From: Dastarcus helophoroides
Lineage: Eukaryota > Arthropoda > Insecta > Coleoptera > Bothrideridae
Direction: 5' to 3'
Length of the DNA: 64,000 bases
Assembly: GCA_028583605.1 (NCBI GenBank)
Contig: CM053330.1
Location: 22,904,129-22,968,128 of the forward strand
The position numbers were made by a program, and so were the translations under genes. This document shows, one piece after another, positions 42,183 through 54,689 of the stretch. How positions within the stretch are numbered: position 1 is the first letter of the stretch; each line of letters opens with the position of its first letter. The notes beneath the pieces are model-generated. The model did not search any database and had not been told where the DNA came from. It worked only from the letters and a program-made list of their open reading frames with translations.

Positions 42183-42599
42183 TTAACGATAAAAACGCAA
42201 CAAAATTTTAAAAAACCTTGAGAGATTTTTTAAATTTTGTTGCATTTTTATCGTTAATAAAGTTTAATAGTTATGAATGTTTTGGTTATTTAAAAATGAT
42301 TTAAAAACATATTCCAATGCATAAGATCAATGTCCATACCATAAGATTCTATTAAATGTGGGAAAAAAATAATTTCGATTAACTATACATTTTGTTGTTT
42401 AGACCTCAAATAGGAAAGCCGTAAAAAAGCAGTTTTTATGAAATACTAGAAAATTTGGAGGAAATTAAGCAACAAAATAGTTGAACTTAATCGATTTTTT
42501 TTTTCGTCATTTATTAGATTGTAGATAGTGATCTTATGTATCATAATTTTTTTAAATCAATTTAGTTACCCAAAATAATAAAAGAAACTTACAAAAAAC

Positions 42600-45500
42600 C
42601 AATGCATTTTACATTTAAATTTTCAACTGAGGCTTTTTTTCGAAATTTTGGCTTAAGCCCGAAATTTAGACTTTAAGCTCTAAATTATATAAAAAAAGAA
42701 TCGAGAAGTTCATTTCAAAGTCAACATTTCCACTTTTCTCTTAAAATGCACAAAAAAGAAAAAATGTCAAATCTCGATTTTAATATGAAAACTCGAGACT
42801 TCTGAAAGATCGGAAGTTCAATTTCGATTTCCACTTATTTTTTACAAAATATCTAAAATGTGGATTTCAATTTCGAAATAACTTTTTCTCAGAATTAAGT
42901 TTTAAGCTGTTAAGTCTTTTTCACTTTGAAATCCTTATTGACTCGTCTTGAAACATACAAAATTTTTTATTTTGGCTTACCGAGCCCGGTTTGTATGATA
43001 TTTAAATTATTATTTAAATAAATAAAATTGTTTACTTTTGTCTTTATTTCGACATTTCGGGATAGAAAGTCTGAAGTTGGATTCTTATTGCAAAATGTTT
43101 GCTTTTTTTCTGAATGAGTGTAAGCCTGTCCAAAAAAGTTTTTATTTGGGATTTCAATTACTGTTTTCTCTTATTTTATTCCAGAAATTTTGAATTTTAT
43201 TTCGGATATATGTCTATCTTCGAAAGCTGAACATTAAAAAAATCGTGTTTTCAAGAAATTTCAGAAATCTATAAAAATGAATAAATTTAAACTCGAAATT
43301 TAGAGTAAAATTGGGACACCTCAATTTTAAATTAAGTTGAAATTTAAAGATTAAAATCGAAATTTTGGGATTAACGTTGTATTATTGGATAAGATCAAAT
43401 TTTGAATGTATATCCAGAAAGAAAAGTAAATCAAAATTTTGATAAAAAGCCGAAAGGCTAAATATTTATAACCCACTTGGCGCAAAAATGAGTCCAATCA
43501 GTTCAAAGATCGATTTTCCATGCTTACCAGGTTAAAGCCTCCCAGAAAAAGCCAAATTTTGTTAAAAAATCTCAAGTTTGGACCTAAAAGTTTTCTAGAA
43601 AAATTATAAAATTTACTATTAAAATCGGGTATTTAAAAATTTTAATTTCGAGTTAATTTTTTTTTTTTTCGAAAAATGTCGAAATTTGTTTGGAGGAAAG
43701 TAATAGTTTAAGCAAAAAACTAAATATAAAAAGAGTAGAAATTTTGTTCAATTCGGGGTATCCCCCACTGATATCATTTCTTTAATTTCAGTCGCGTAGC
43801 TATTAGGGTGCACAAGGACCGTTCTACGCAAAGGATATGCCAACTTTTTTCTTAGACTCAATATCTGTATTTATAAAAAATCATTAAATCAAATGTTAAA
43901 TATTTAAATTCAGAATTTAAAGTTAAAAGAGCTTGTTACCGAATTGGGACAAAAAAAAAAAGTTACGTGTTAAAATTCCAAATTTGAAGAAATTTTAGGA
44001 AAGAAAGGTAGACATTTACTAAGCTCCACAAAACAAAAAGATTCATTATTAAAAAAAAATTATAATTCCGATAAAATCTAAATTACTAGGAAAAATCGTA
44101 ATTTTAGCAGTAAAGTATAATAAAAAAAACATAAGTTTTCAAGTTTACACAGATTTCGAAATTTCGAGATTAAGGCATGTGTCAGGTATCAAAATTTTTA
44201 CTGTTTTGGATCCTCATATGATTTAATCCGCCACTAGAAGTTGTTGGTTTAAAACAGAGGTCGGAAAACTTTTAAGTCTGAGGAATCAGCTACAATAAAA
44301 ATCGATTTCGCGAATTTCAAAGTGCCACTGATTTTCTGATTTTTCATTTTCTTTCAAATTTAAATCAGACAATAAAATATTCATTATTATCCACACCTAC
44401 GAATTATTTATATTATTACTATGTTACAAAATATGGTAGAGACCATTGCTCCCCTCTAATTTATGTAGTCAAACGAAAATATATTCAGCCCAGAAGACTT
44501 TTTTTTAAAATTTGCCTTTTTCGCGAAAGTCTGACTTTTTTGACTGTTCTCTATAGTTGTCTCTTTTTTTTAATCGTCTTTTTTGTTCGTAAAATTAAGA
44601 CTGATTCAAATCTCAGTTTCTCTATTTTTTGTAAATTTCGTCTTTTTTTCTTTTTTTTCAAAATTCGATACACTGGAAGTTTCTATTTATTTTTAAACAA
44701 TTATCTTTTTCGAAATTCTGTCGATTTAAAACAAATGTAAAAATTTCGATAAAGATAATATCAAGAAAATTAGTTTTCGAAGGTTTCGACTTTCTTCTCA
44801 AAATTTCTCTTTTTTCGATATTTAGACCTATTCTCAAAATTTGACTTTTTTCCAAAGTTAAATTTTTTCGTCTTTGTTCTAAATTGCGCCTTTCGAGCTT
44901 TTCTTAAGTTTTTCCTTGAAACTTTTCTTAAAATTTGACATTTTTCTTCTTCTCTGAAAAACCTAAACTTTTTTAATTTTCTCTAAGCTTTCAGTTTATT
45001 TTTACAATTTCTCTTTTTGAAATGGTTTTTCACAAGATTCAAATTTCTGTAAAAAAATTTTTTTTTTGAATTTTTTGAATTTGTTCTGAAAATTTCAATT
45101 CATTGTCAAAATTCGGCGTTTCTTTATTATTTTTTTCTGTTTTTGAGAACTTTCGACAAATTCATTGTTTTCGAAATCTCTTCGTTTTTCCCAAAATTCA
45201 GCTTTTCCTGGAAATTTCAACTTTTATTTCGAACATTTGGTGTTTACGTAAATTTAGATTTTTTCCTTAAAGAGGAAATTCAACTTTTTTTGCCAAATTT
45301 CAAGGTTATGTAAAATTTGGACTTCCCCTATTAGTTTTTTCCTAGAAAATTCCAATTTCTTCTCAAATTTCATTTATTTTCGTAAAATTAGGTCAAAATA
45401 TTAATCAAAAATTTTGAGAAAATATTTTCTGAAACCTTAACCGTTTTCTTAAAATTTAAAGATAAGCTATGTCAAAATTCAAGTAAAAAAGTAAAAGTTT

Positions 45501-46310
45501 CCAAAAAAAAAACTGTAAAAGAAATGTCAGTCTTGACGACTAAAAACTTAAAAAGCAGAGGTTTATAAAAAAATCAAAACTTTGAAAAATGTCAAAATTT
45601 TGAAAAGAATTTTCAAAAATTAAATTTTTGAAGAGAGTTGAAATTGTGGAAAAATTGAAATTCACAAAATAAGTTGAAATTTGGGGAAAATGGAAGTTAA
45701 AAAAAATGGAAGTTTTTAAAATATAAAGTCGAAAAATTTAAGAAAGCCAAGATTTTCAATAAAAATCGAATCGTCGTTTTCAGAGAAAGTCAGACATTTC
45801 AAGGGAGTCTGTTTTCAAATATCGAAGTTTTCAAAAATTTCAAATTTTCAAAACGAATTTAAATGTTTTTAAAAAATCGAATTCAAAAACATTGAGATTT
45901 GCAAAAAGTTGAAATTTCGAGTCAAAATTTTAAAAAAGATATACATTTGTAATCACAAAATCTCAATTTTTAAAATTTTCAAAAATAAGATCAAAAGGGT
46001 GAAAAAATTTAAATTTTTCAAAAATATCAAAACTTTGAGATAAAAATGTTAGTAACAGAAGACGACATATTTTGATTTTAAATTCGTAATTTCTAAAAAA
46101 ATTTTTAGAGATCATGAATTTGTTTTTATTTTCAACTTCAAACGCGATATTTCGATTCCGAAATGTGCAAAATTATATGAAATTGGAGTTTATTCCAAAA
46201 AATCACACTGTTGATCTTTTTGTTTGGATTTTGAGGAAGAAATTTTTTAAGTAATTTTAAAATTTAAATTTTTGACAACAACAAAAAGGGTCCTCGACAC
46301 ATTATTTTCG
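42600..46310. repeat. Degenerate TTTCGA minisatellite, block 9 (largest)
   Basis: About 3.7 kb. Plus-orientation units (TTTCGACTTTCTTCTCAAAA and variants) prevail to about 45470. From there to about 46050 the reverse orientation (AAAGTTGAAATTTCGAG, GTCGAAAAATTT) takes over. A hAT-like end CAGAGGTCGGAAAACTTTT is embedded at about 44252 without a partner. Confidence 0.7.
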
Positions 46311-47165
46311 TCAAAAATTCTTCGTCCATCATTAAATTGACACTAAATTTACCTTTTAGGTATCCCCAAAATCCCCAAAATTATCGTGCAAATGGCCATT
46401 ATAGTAATGCGCCATAGCATATCGTATGGGAACTATAATTATGGTAAAAAACGATAATTACCGTACTCATGGCAACACTGGCACAGATAATGACGATAGG
46501 TGGAATATCATTTTCATGTCAAAAATTGACATGCTTCAAATTTGATTATACTGGCAAACGTGAGCAAATATACTTCATATGGTCAATTTATCATTAAAAA
46601 TTACATTTTAAGTTACAAAAAATGTTGACAAATATTTCCCAGGCACAATATGCGGTTACTTTTATATTTCTACCTTTGATGTCAAAGTACGTGAAACTTT
46701 CTAGATTTTTAACAAAGTTTAAATATCCTATAAATGCAAAATAATTTAGGTGTAAGATACTGGTCAAGAAAATAAAAATAAGTGAATTACACATTAAATT
46801 GAAGTAGGAAAAAATATGTTTCTTTCAACCTAAGCATTTCAGTGAATATCAATGAGGTAACTAGTATATGATTGCAGCATAATGGCCATAATCTTTTCAA
46901 ATTTGTAAATAGTCACATACTGAATTTATAAATTTGCAGGTATGTGTACAGTAAATATATATAAAAAAACTGATGTAACAAATCAGGTAAGTACCTATTA
47001 AATTTTTTTCTTATTGTTAATGAGGTAGTATGCTTGCACCCTAATATTTGTTATTTTTTTTATATACTAATGAGTACTAGATTTATAAATTTGTAGGTAC
47101 CTACTTTTCATAAGAAGTAAAAATATCAGAAATTACAAGGGAGGTGCTAAATAAATTATTTGCCA
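46311..47165. other. Intron sequence next to UBE2R exon 1, nothing recognised
   Basis: AT-rich DNA. A short imperfect palindromic stretch around CGATAATTACCG (46460) is present. No gene. Confidence 0.4.
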
Positions 47166-47171
47166 ACTTAC

Positions 47172-47351
47172 TTTAAAACATCCTCCCATATACAAGGTGT
47201 CTGGAGGTCCAAATATTGCAACTTCCCATTCAAACAAATTATCATCATTCACAAGTTTAACACAAAATCCTTCCACTGGTTCTTCCTGTAAACTTTTATA
47301 TTCGACGGCAAGGGCCCGTAAAGCACTAGAAGTGGCCTTTGTATTGGCCAT
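47172..47351 (-). CDS. UBE2R2: UBE2R/Cdc34 ubiquitin-conjugating enzyme, exon 1 with start codon
   Basis: Sixty codons from ATG 47351. They encode the N-terminal helix (SSALRALAVEYKSLQEEP), the VEGF..KLVN strand and the EWEVAIFGPPDTLYMGG loop, which is the E2 fold with a Cdc34-type N-terminus. The exon ends AAA^GTAAGT in phase 0 and joins exon 2. The start is supported because human UBE2R proteins begin one residue later in alignment. The following intron is about 33.8 kb, very long for a gene whose total coding length is probably about 0.7 kb. Confidence 0.96.
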
Positions 47352-47760
47352 TTCACAATCACAACGATTGTCCGTATTTCAAAGAAATAGTTCCTCCTCA
47401 CCCTTTATTTATCCAAATTAGTTTAAGCTACGACGCCATTTACAAGTTCCAAAATAAATCTGAAATGTCAGCTAACACTACAGCACAAAAATTTAGCACA
47501 ATTCAGCCAATACTGACAGTTTTCGTCGTTTAGGTTTACGTCAATACTCTACTAATAACGATACAACTTATCTTGTGAAATTTTCGTGGTTTCTTGAAAA
47601 TAAACACAAACAAAGAACACCTATTACAAGTTCTACCTATAGACGAGCTCGCGCATTCACAATCGGAATCTGTTTTCTCTTGAATATAATAAAACGAGGA
47701 AAACAGCTGGTTCGTCAAATGGCAATCCACGCATGCGTCAAAGATTAAAACCCAGGAGAA
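47352..47760 (-). promoter_or_regulatory. Probable 5' UTR/promoter region of the UBE2R gene
   Basis: The DNA upstream of the start codon is less AT-rich than its surroundings and includes CAGCTG, GCATGCG and GAGCTCG motifs around 47640-47745. No TATA box is positioned convincingly, and the transcription start cannot be read from sequence alone. Confidence 0.35.
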
Positions 47761-48231
47761 ATCATAGATTAATTAATTATTGTCTAATGAGTATCAAATA
47801 TTTTTGCAACTTTATGTTTTCAGTCTGTAAACTTCACATAAATAAAAAACAAAAATATATATTGTATACTAATTAATAATTAATAATTTTGCCCAGTGGC
47901 GTAGATAGAGTGATCAAAGCTTAGATAATATAAATAAAAAAATTTATAGTCAAATGATCGAAGAGATCATCCTCCCCATGAATCTAACAATAACGGTTGA
48001 CGTACACAGAAAAAACAAAATATTTTTACTTGGTCAAAAACGTTTTTGACTAAGGGTGTTGCATATTGCTACTTTAATGTAAATTCGGATGGCTTACACA
48101 TGATATATTATTATGTCAGAGAAAAATATACGGAATAAAGTGTCTAATTTAAACGCACCCTTAAAAGGACTGACGCACACTTATTAGTCGCATGGTTACA
48201 TGTCCTAAATCACGTTTAGGTTCATTTACAC
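47761..48231. other. Nothing recognised
   Basis: AT-rich intergenic DNA. CCCAGTGGCGTAG at about 47890 resembles a common transposon end, without partner. Confidence 0.35.
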
Positions 48232-48689
48232 CAGTGGTAGTCAATCTGGTCCGTACCGCCCACTAGTGAACGTTTTGAGCTTTTTGGTGGGCAGCAGAAG
48301 TTTTGTCCAAAATCAAACTCTTAATTGTTAAATAAAATTAATACATCTTTTCAGAAGTTAAGGAGGCGAGAAATATTTTTTTAGTCATCAAATATCAAAT
48401 CATCATCACTTACGAATAGGAAGTAGGATGACTGTTTGAAAGTGAAGATCTTTTTTTAGTCATTAGGTATATATTTTTATGATAATGTGACAAGTGGCAT
48501 GTAAAGGGACATGACTTTTTTTATAGTCGTCACTAATAACCTTTTTGACTTGGGACATATTTTTTCGGATGAACTTTTTTTTAGTTGTTAACGCCCCACT
48601 TTGGTAGCTGGTGGGCAGTGGGCGGTAGAACCAATTCATTTCCAAAATTAAAAAATGGGCGGTAGACATAAAAAGGTTGACTACCGTTG
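48232..48689. mobile_element. hAT-like MITE (CAGTGGTAGTCAA family), copy 1
   Basis: Left end CAGTGGTAGTCAATCTGG and right end, inverted, CAACGGTAGTCAACC. Both are followed inside by ACCGCCCAC motifs, which are repeated subterminally (48265, about 48590, 48620, 48660). Non-coding. An 8-bp target duplication could not be confirmed at the ends. Confidence 0.55.
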
Positions 48690-48789
48690 CTCTAATGTAT
48701 AATAATATACTGTTAACATTGGAGCATATTGGTAATGCGTGATCGTTATGCATGATGGAAACGCGAAACCATAAGTTTACCCCCTATTT

Positions 48790-49690
48790 AAAATTGTTCA
48801 ACGCGCCTAAAGTTTTCACTTCAAAAAAAATATGAAAGAAATTTCAAGCTTTTTCTCGAAATTTTAACTTTTCTCCTGAAATTTCGACTTTTTTCTATCT
48901 TTTTTTTTTGTATTCATAAATAATTCAAAAATTCGCAATTTCAAGGACATTTTATTTCAACCTCATCATTTTTCTCTAGGTTTTTTAAATTTTTTACGAA
49001 TAGAATTGTTTTTACTCAAAATTTGGCATTCTTTTGAAATTTCGATTTTTCTATGTGAAATTATTTTATAAAATTTTCAATTAAGATAACATTTTTATTG
49101 AAACGTCTAATTTAAATTCAAAATTTCGATGAAAATATAAATTTCGAAATTTTTGGCGTATTTTAGATCTTTTTCCATAATTTGGAATCTGGACTATAAA
49201 TTCTATGAAAAGGTTAAAATTCGACATTTCTGTTGTAAATGGCAAATTTTTTTTATTTTTTCGGATTTTTTTCCCGTATTTTATATTCGTAAGTTTTTTT
49301 TGATATTTCGAAATTACCACTTCTAGAAATTAGGTACTGAAGTTCCAATTTTGCCATAGTAGAAATTCGGACTCTAATTCGACATTTTTCCAGATTAAAA
49401 TTAAAATTTCAAGATTTTTGGGGAATTGTCAGTCTTCTCGCATTTCGTCATTAAATACGAACTTCCAAAATCGAAATCACATTTTCTTACTATTTTTTTT
49501 GTGATTTCTTTATAACTTTTTTTGAAATATTTTCTCATATTTTTTTTTCGTAAATGTTGATTTTCATAAATTGTAAAATTTCTAGTTCAAACAGGTTTTT
49601 TTGAAACTTCAAATATTTAAACCTTCGAGAAAGCATAGCCGATTGTAATCAAAATTTCTGTTTTTCTTTTTAGAAATTTCGTGTTAGATA
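48790..49690. repeat. Degenerate TTTCGA minisatellite, block 10
   Basis: Plus-orientation units (TTCTCGAAATTTTAAC, GAAATTTCGACTTTTTTC) at about 20-bp spacing. Confidence 0.65.
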
Positions 49691-49719
49691 TTAAGATAAG
49701 TCAATAATAAACTTTAAAC

Positions 49720-49796
49720 CAGTGGTAGTCAACCTGGTTCATACCGCTTATTAGTGGGCGTTTGAAGCTTTTTGGTGGAGTTTGGCTCAAAATCTG
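49720..49796 (+). mobile_element. hAT-like MITE, copy 2, truncated
   Basis: CAGTGGTAGTCAACCTGGTT, then ACCGC and TTAGTGGGCG...AGCTTTTTGGTGG, match the left end of 48232-48689. The match stops where the LINE endonuclease sequence begins. Confidence 0.6.
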
Positions 49797-51565
49797 CTCC
49801 AAAAACGAAGTAATATTCATTTGTTCACGGTCCCCATACAGACAGCTCTTCTCTTATCTCTCCGTAACTATTGATCACTTACAGACGAATTATCCAAAAG
49901 CTGAGGTTGTCTTTCTCGGTGACTCCGATCTGGTTAAGGTTTTCTTCCCGAACTGACGACGCAGGAAGGGTGGCAGAGGCTTTCGCCATCACTTGCGGAC
50001 TATCGCAATTAGTTGAGGAACCCACAAGAATTCCTGATGTGAATACCCATCAACCTAATCTACTCGACCTTTTCCTTACAAATTCATCAAATTCCTATAG
50101 AATCTCTGTGACATCACCGCTTGGAAATTCGGATCACAATCTTGTAGCAGCCTCTCGCTCGCTTCATATACCACCTCCTTCCCAGACAGTCCCGTAGGGT
50201 TTGGCACTTTAACTCTGCAAACTGGGAAGAATTAAGAGACTTCTTTGTATCTTTCCTATGGCAGGAAGTCTGCTTTTACTCAAACAACCCTTCCTTAGTC
50301 GCCGAATCCATCACGGAAACTATCCTGATTGGTATGGAATGCTCAATTCCCCACTCCCAAAAGAAGTCTGCCTCCAGTAAATCTTGGTTCAGTAAAAAAT
50401 GTGCTCGGGCTGTCTCCTGCAAAAATCGCGCATATCGTCGTTGGCGAAATAATCCCTCAGTCGAGACTCGGACCATTTTTGTAGATGCACGAAATTCTTG
50501 TAAACAGGTTATTGACGAGGCAAAAGGTGATTTCGATCGTAAAATACGCCAGAGGCTTATCAACTGTCCGAACGGTTCCAGGTCCTTTTGGGGATTTGCA
50601 AAGTCGATTGGAAAGAATTTTACACCTTCAAATTTTCCACCTTTACTCGATGAAAATAGCAATATTGCTACTACCTCCAAGGAAAAGGCTGACATGTTAG
50701 CCTTAATGTTTGCTGAAAATTCGAATCTTAATTCTCGAAACGCAGAATCTTCTATTCTTCCTAAGATTGGCACTTCGATGCCCGAAGTTGTTTTCAGACA
50801 ACGCACAATCAGGAAGATTCTTCTTGAGCTCGACACCTCGAAGGCTTCTGGCCTTGATGGTATTCCCGCTATTGTTCTTGAGAAGTGCGCCCCAGAGTTG
50901 ACTCCTGTCCTAAGCAAATTGTTCACACTCTCTTACAACAAAGGTGTATTCCCTAACATCTGGAAATCTACTAGAGTGCAGTCTGTGCCTAAAAAGGGAA
51001 AAAGAAATCTGGCTAACAACTATCGCCCTATATCCTTGGTACCCGTTATATCTAAAGTGATGGAAAAGGTTATCAACATCGAGATTCTCAAATATCTAAA
51101 GGAAAATAGAATCATTTCCGACAGGCAATACGGGTTTAGACAACTACGTTCCACTGGCGATCTACTGGCATATGTTACTCATATCTGTAACTCAGCTGTG
51201 GAAAAACATGGTGAGGCTAGGATTGTGGCATTGGATATCTCAAAGACTTTCGACAGAGTCTGGCACCGATCTCTTCTCGCCAAATTAACATCTTATGGTC
51301 TTCCTCCTGGACTCCTTCATTTGATATCCAATTTTCTCGCTGACAGATCTCTTCAGGTCGTCGTCGATGGTATCTCATCTAAGACATTTGCGATTAACGC
51401 AGGGGTGCCTCGGGGGTCTGTTCTGTCTCCTACTCTACTTCTGTTACATATAAACGATCTCTTAGCTTCAACTTTCAATCCTATATGCAGCTACGCAGAT
51501 GATAGTAACCTTGTGTCATCTTTTTTCTCCGACAAACCATTATCTATCACTGCATCAGATCAATT
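49797..51565 (+). pseudogene. jockey/CR1-like LINE, internal fragment (endonuclease to RT)
   Basis: The C-terminal end of an AP-endonuclease domain (EVVFLGDSD at 49910; then, in another frame, LLDLFLTNSS, SDHNLV to 50197) is followed in a third frame (50193-51632) by the linker VWHFNSANWEEL and the reverse transcriptase. RT motifs are KASGLDGIP, NNYRPISLVP, QYGFR, ALDISKTFDRVWH, GVPRGSVLSP and SYADDSN. Similarity ends about 30 residues after the YADD box, and the frame runs on into minisatellite. The 5' part, thumb/C-terminal part and 3' UTR are all absent, so neither end is native. At least two frameshifts are present. Confidence 0.9.
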
Positions 51566-53130
51566 TCGACTAAAAATTCCGTTTTTTTCCGTTCGAGTCC
51601 CAAGTTCGTGGTTATTTTTTGATGTATTTTAACGTTTTGAATTTGAACATGAAAATTCAGGAAATTTCTCTCAAATGTCGACCAAATTTCTTCTTTTTAT
51701 AAAATTTGGAGGGTTTTTGATTATTTTTAATTATTTTAAACATTTTGACTTTCAACTTATAAATTCGATTTTTGTTGATAAAAATTTATAGTTACTTTTT
51801 TAAATTTAGGAATTTCAAAATAAACCAAATTTTTATCTCCCTTTTTTGCTTAAAACATCGGATATAAACTGACAATTTTATTTTTCCTTTAATATATTCC
51901 CATTTCAATTACAAAATCCTAACGCTTGAAAATTTTGAATCTTTAATTAAAATTTCAAGAAAAAAGTATTGAAATTTAGTAAAAGAAAAGTCGCAATTTA
52001 AAGAGATATGTAATTATAAACTTTTCTTTATTTCCTTTCAACTGAAAAATTTATGAGTTTCTTTTAAAATTTTTGATTGCCCGTTTTTGAAATTTTGATT
52101 TTATTTTAAACTTGTAAATCGAAAGTTCGAGGAAAAAAATTTAAAAATTCGTTTTAATGTAATTTTCATGTTACACTTTTCGAAATTTTTTTTAGTTTAA
52201 ACTAACGTTTTTGATATTTGTGTGGACTTTTTAAATAAATTCTTTTTTAAATTTCCTAAAATTTCAACTCTCAAATTTTAGAATCCTTTTCGAATTTAAG
52301 ATCCTAAATTTTAAAAATAAAGTTGAATATTTAAACTGAAAGTTGAAATTTCGCTGTCAAAGTCAATTTCGAGAGTAAGCCCGATATTTTTGGAATTTTT
52401 TGTCACCTAAGATTTCGAGTTTTTCTTTTCGAAATTTTTGCTTCTCCTAAAATTTCGTCGAATTATCTCAGAATTTGGTCTTTTACTAGCAATATTCATT
52501 TTGTTTTTAAAATTTAGAATTTTGTCTCGAAATTTTTAGTTTTTTAAATAAATTTCTACGAATTTTTTTAAAAATCTGAATTTGCGTATTCGAAACATTC
52601 TGTAAATTCAAATTTTTCGGTATTTCTCTTAAATTTCGGAGTTTAAACTTAAAATTCTACCCATATGTTTTGAATTGTAGATTTTTTTTTCTATAAAATT
52701 TTGACTTACTTAATCTTAAAATAAATAAATATGGATCAAATTTTCTAGTTAAGAAATGCAAAATTTCTTTTAACACGAAATTGTGAGAAAATAGTAAAAA
52801 TTTAAAATATTCTTCTCTGAAAACTTTTGGAATATTCGAAATTTGGAAATTTAAATAGAAAATTCAAAAGAATTTTTCTTTAAATTTTGGTTTTTTTCTT
52901 CAAATGCTTTTTCCACTTTTCTCGAAATTTGGACTTTCTAAAAATTTTGATGCTTTTTCTTTTAAAATTTCGAGTTGAAGAACAAATAATCGAAATGCAA
53001 AATTAAATTTTAAGAAAGCAGGCCAAATTTAGAAAAAAAAACGAAACTCATGTAAAATAATTATAAACATTTCATTTTAATTTAGAAATATTGACTTTAA
53101 ACTGAAATATTTGACTTTTTTCGGGAAGGT
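51565..53130. repeat. Degenerate TTTCGA minisatellite, block 11
   Basis: Begins directly at the end of the LINE fragment (ATCAATTTCGACTAAAAATT). Plus-orientation units with frequent TTTCGAAATTT. Confidence 0.65.
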
Positions 53131-53944
53131 TATATAGTATATGCAATTAAAATATTCGTATCAGTCCTGTGTTGTCTTATATCGACCCCAAGAAAACTAA
53201 AACTCTTTGAATTCTCAATCTTGCCTTGCTGCTCCAACTAAAGCAGCAGTATATCAATGTTCTCTGCAGGCATGCCACCAAATTTAAATGTGATATTGTT
53301 AAGAGAAGAATTTACTAAACCAGAAATTGCATGTTATCTATCTCCATCATCAATAAACCAGCTCTACCTAATAATTGGGAAAAAAAAAACAGTTTCCTAA
53401 TGTGTTTTGCCAACTTGATCTATGTTTTAACCGATGACACCATGCTATCCACACTAGTGTCTTCATCTTTAAAAACTTACACTGTCATGATTTCCTCAAA
53501 TGATACCACTTTCAGTAACTTCAAGACAAAAGAAGACTCATCAAATAGCATTTGTTCAAAGCCTGTAAAATAAGAATTCCTTCTGTATAACAGCTGAGTA
53601 GTTGAAGCTTCTGGGAGCTGGGGAAATGAACTAAATATATTCCAATACAAAAAATCAGGAAAATACACGGGCACGTACTAGCACCATTTCACCAACACAC
53701 CTGAAATTTATCAAACTATCAGAGGCTAAAGTGTGGGACGAAATAAAAATATCTTCGCCTGTCTACATGTCAATGATTATGTTTTGATCTTCTTTCTCGG
53801 TGAATAAAAGCATGAATGCTAAGAACTCGATGAATTCGAGACAGAAATGTGTACACTCGTAAAACGATGTGAACATAGCTTTACTCCTTTTTTCTGTTCT
53901 CGGATGTTTAGAAGAAATGAAAACTTTTTATTAAACTGAAATTT
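53131..53944. other. Nothing firmly recognised
   Basis: Somewhat less AT-rich DNA with an 80-codon plus-strand ORF (53331-53573) that has no recognised domain. It may be an old transposon relic. Confidence 0.3.
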
Positions 53945-54115
53945 TGGTGGAACGGACTGATCCTTGGTTTTCTTCAAAAATTGAAATACAAATCTTGTCT
54001 TGTGTGTGTCTTGTGTATCTTTCTGAAGATGATAGCTTGGCTATCGAAACGCGTAAGAGCAACCTCTGTTGTGTTTTTTAATCTTTCTTGGTTTCAGGGG
54101 ACAAGATTTCAATTA
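53945..54115 (+). repeat. Dispersed repeat T, copy 3 (best hairpin)
   Basis: CTGAAGA (54023-54029), T, stem GATAGC (54031-54036), loop TTG, GCTATC (54040-54045), GAAACGCG. Ends with inverted copies: AATTGAAATACAAATCTTGT near 53980 and GGGGACAAGATTTCAATT near 54098. Shares the GGAACGGACTG...TCCTTG segment with copy 1. Confidence 0.7.
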
Positions 54116-54689
54116 TTAAACTGAAAAATTGTTTTTCAACTAGGCAACTGCATTTTAATTTTGAATTACAATGAAACTATAGATAATTTAAATTAGGTAG
54201 CCATTTTGGATTTATGTGCATATGTATACGTAAAATTGCCCCAATTTAAAAATTTTGGTACTCTCTAGAATGAATAGTGTGTTAGTACAAATTTCATACA
54301 AGGGGCAAAAAAATGCCCTTTTTTGGCTCTCAATTGCTACTATACCATTGCACCGAATTTTAAGTCTTGGGTACCCATTACAATTAGAATTTAATGCTCT
54401 ATTTTTTCCGTAAAAGGCACTGTTTACGAGTTATCAGTGAAAAATAGGAAAAAGTGCGAAAATTTCGTGTTTTTTTTGACTTGAAGATTAATTTCTCCTT
54501 CTTAGACCATGCAAACTCAGGTTATATACTTATATCATCAAATAAATACATTAAAACGATTTCCAGCTTTCTCCAAATTATTTCACCAAAAAATCCTAAT
54601 TTCACTGGTCATTGAGGCTTCTAGGAATGATACAATTGAAATATAAACAACACTAGCGACAGTATTAACATAGTATACAGTGTTAGATT

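Larger units (their letters stand above)
41029..42278. repeat. Hairpin repeat, ~53-bp arms, interrupted by a Helitron
   Basis: The right arm 42226-42278 is complementary to the left arm, which is split into 41029-41049 and 42183-42215. Removing 41050-42182 restores ACTTTA|TTAACG, exactly as read on the right arm. The ten-base loop is CCTTGAGAGA. The two arms differ by one substitution and a 1-bp indel. The restored unit is a foldback/MITE-like palindrome of about 117 bp. Confidence 0.85.

Noticed and set aside
44252..44275. hAT-like end CAGAGGTCGGAAAACTTTT
   Set aside because: Single end only; no inverted partner or 8-bp duplication found nearby.
50276..50926. 216-codon minus-strand ORF
   Set aside because: Antisense shadow of the LINE reverse transcriptase frame.
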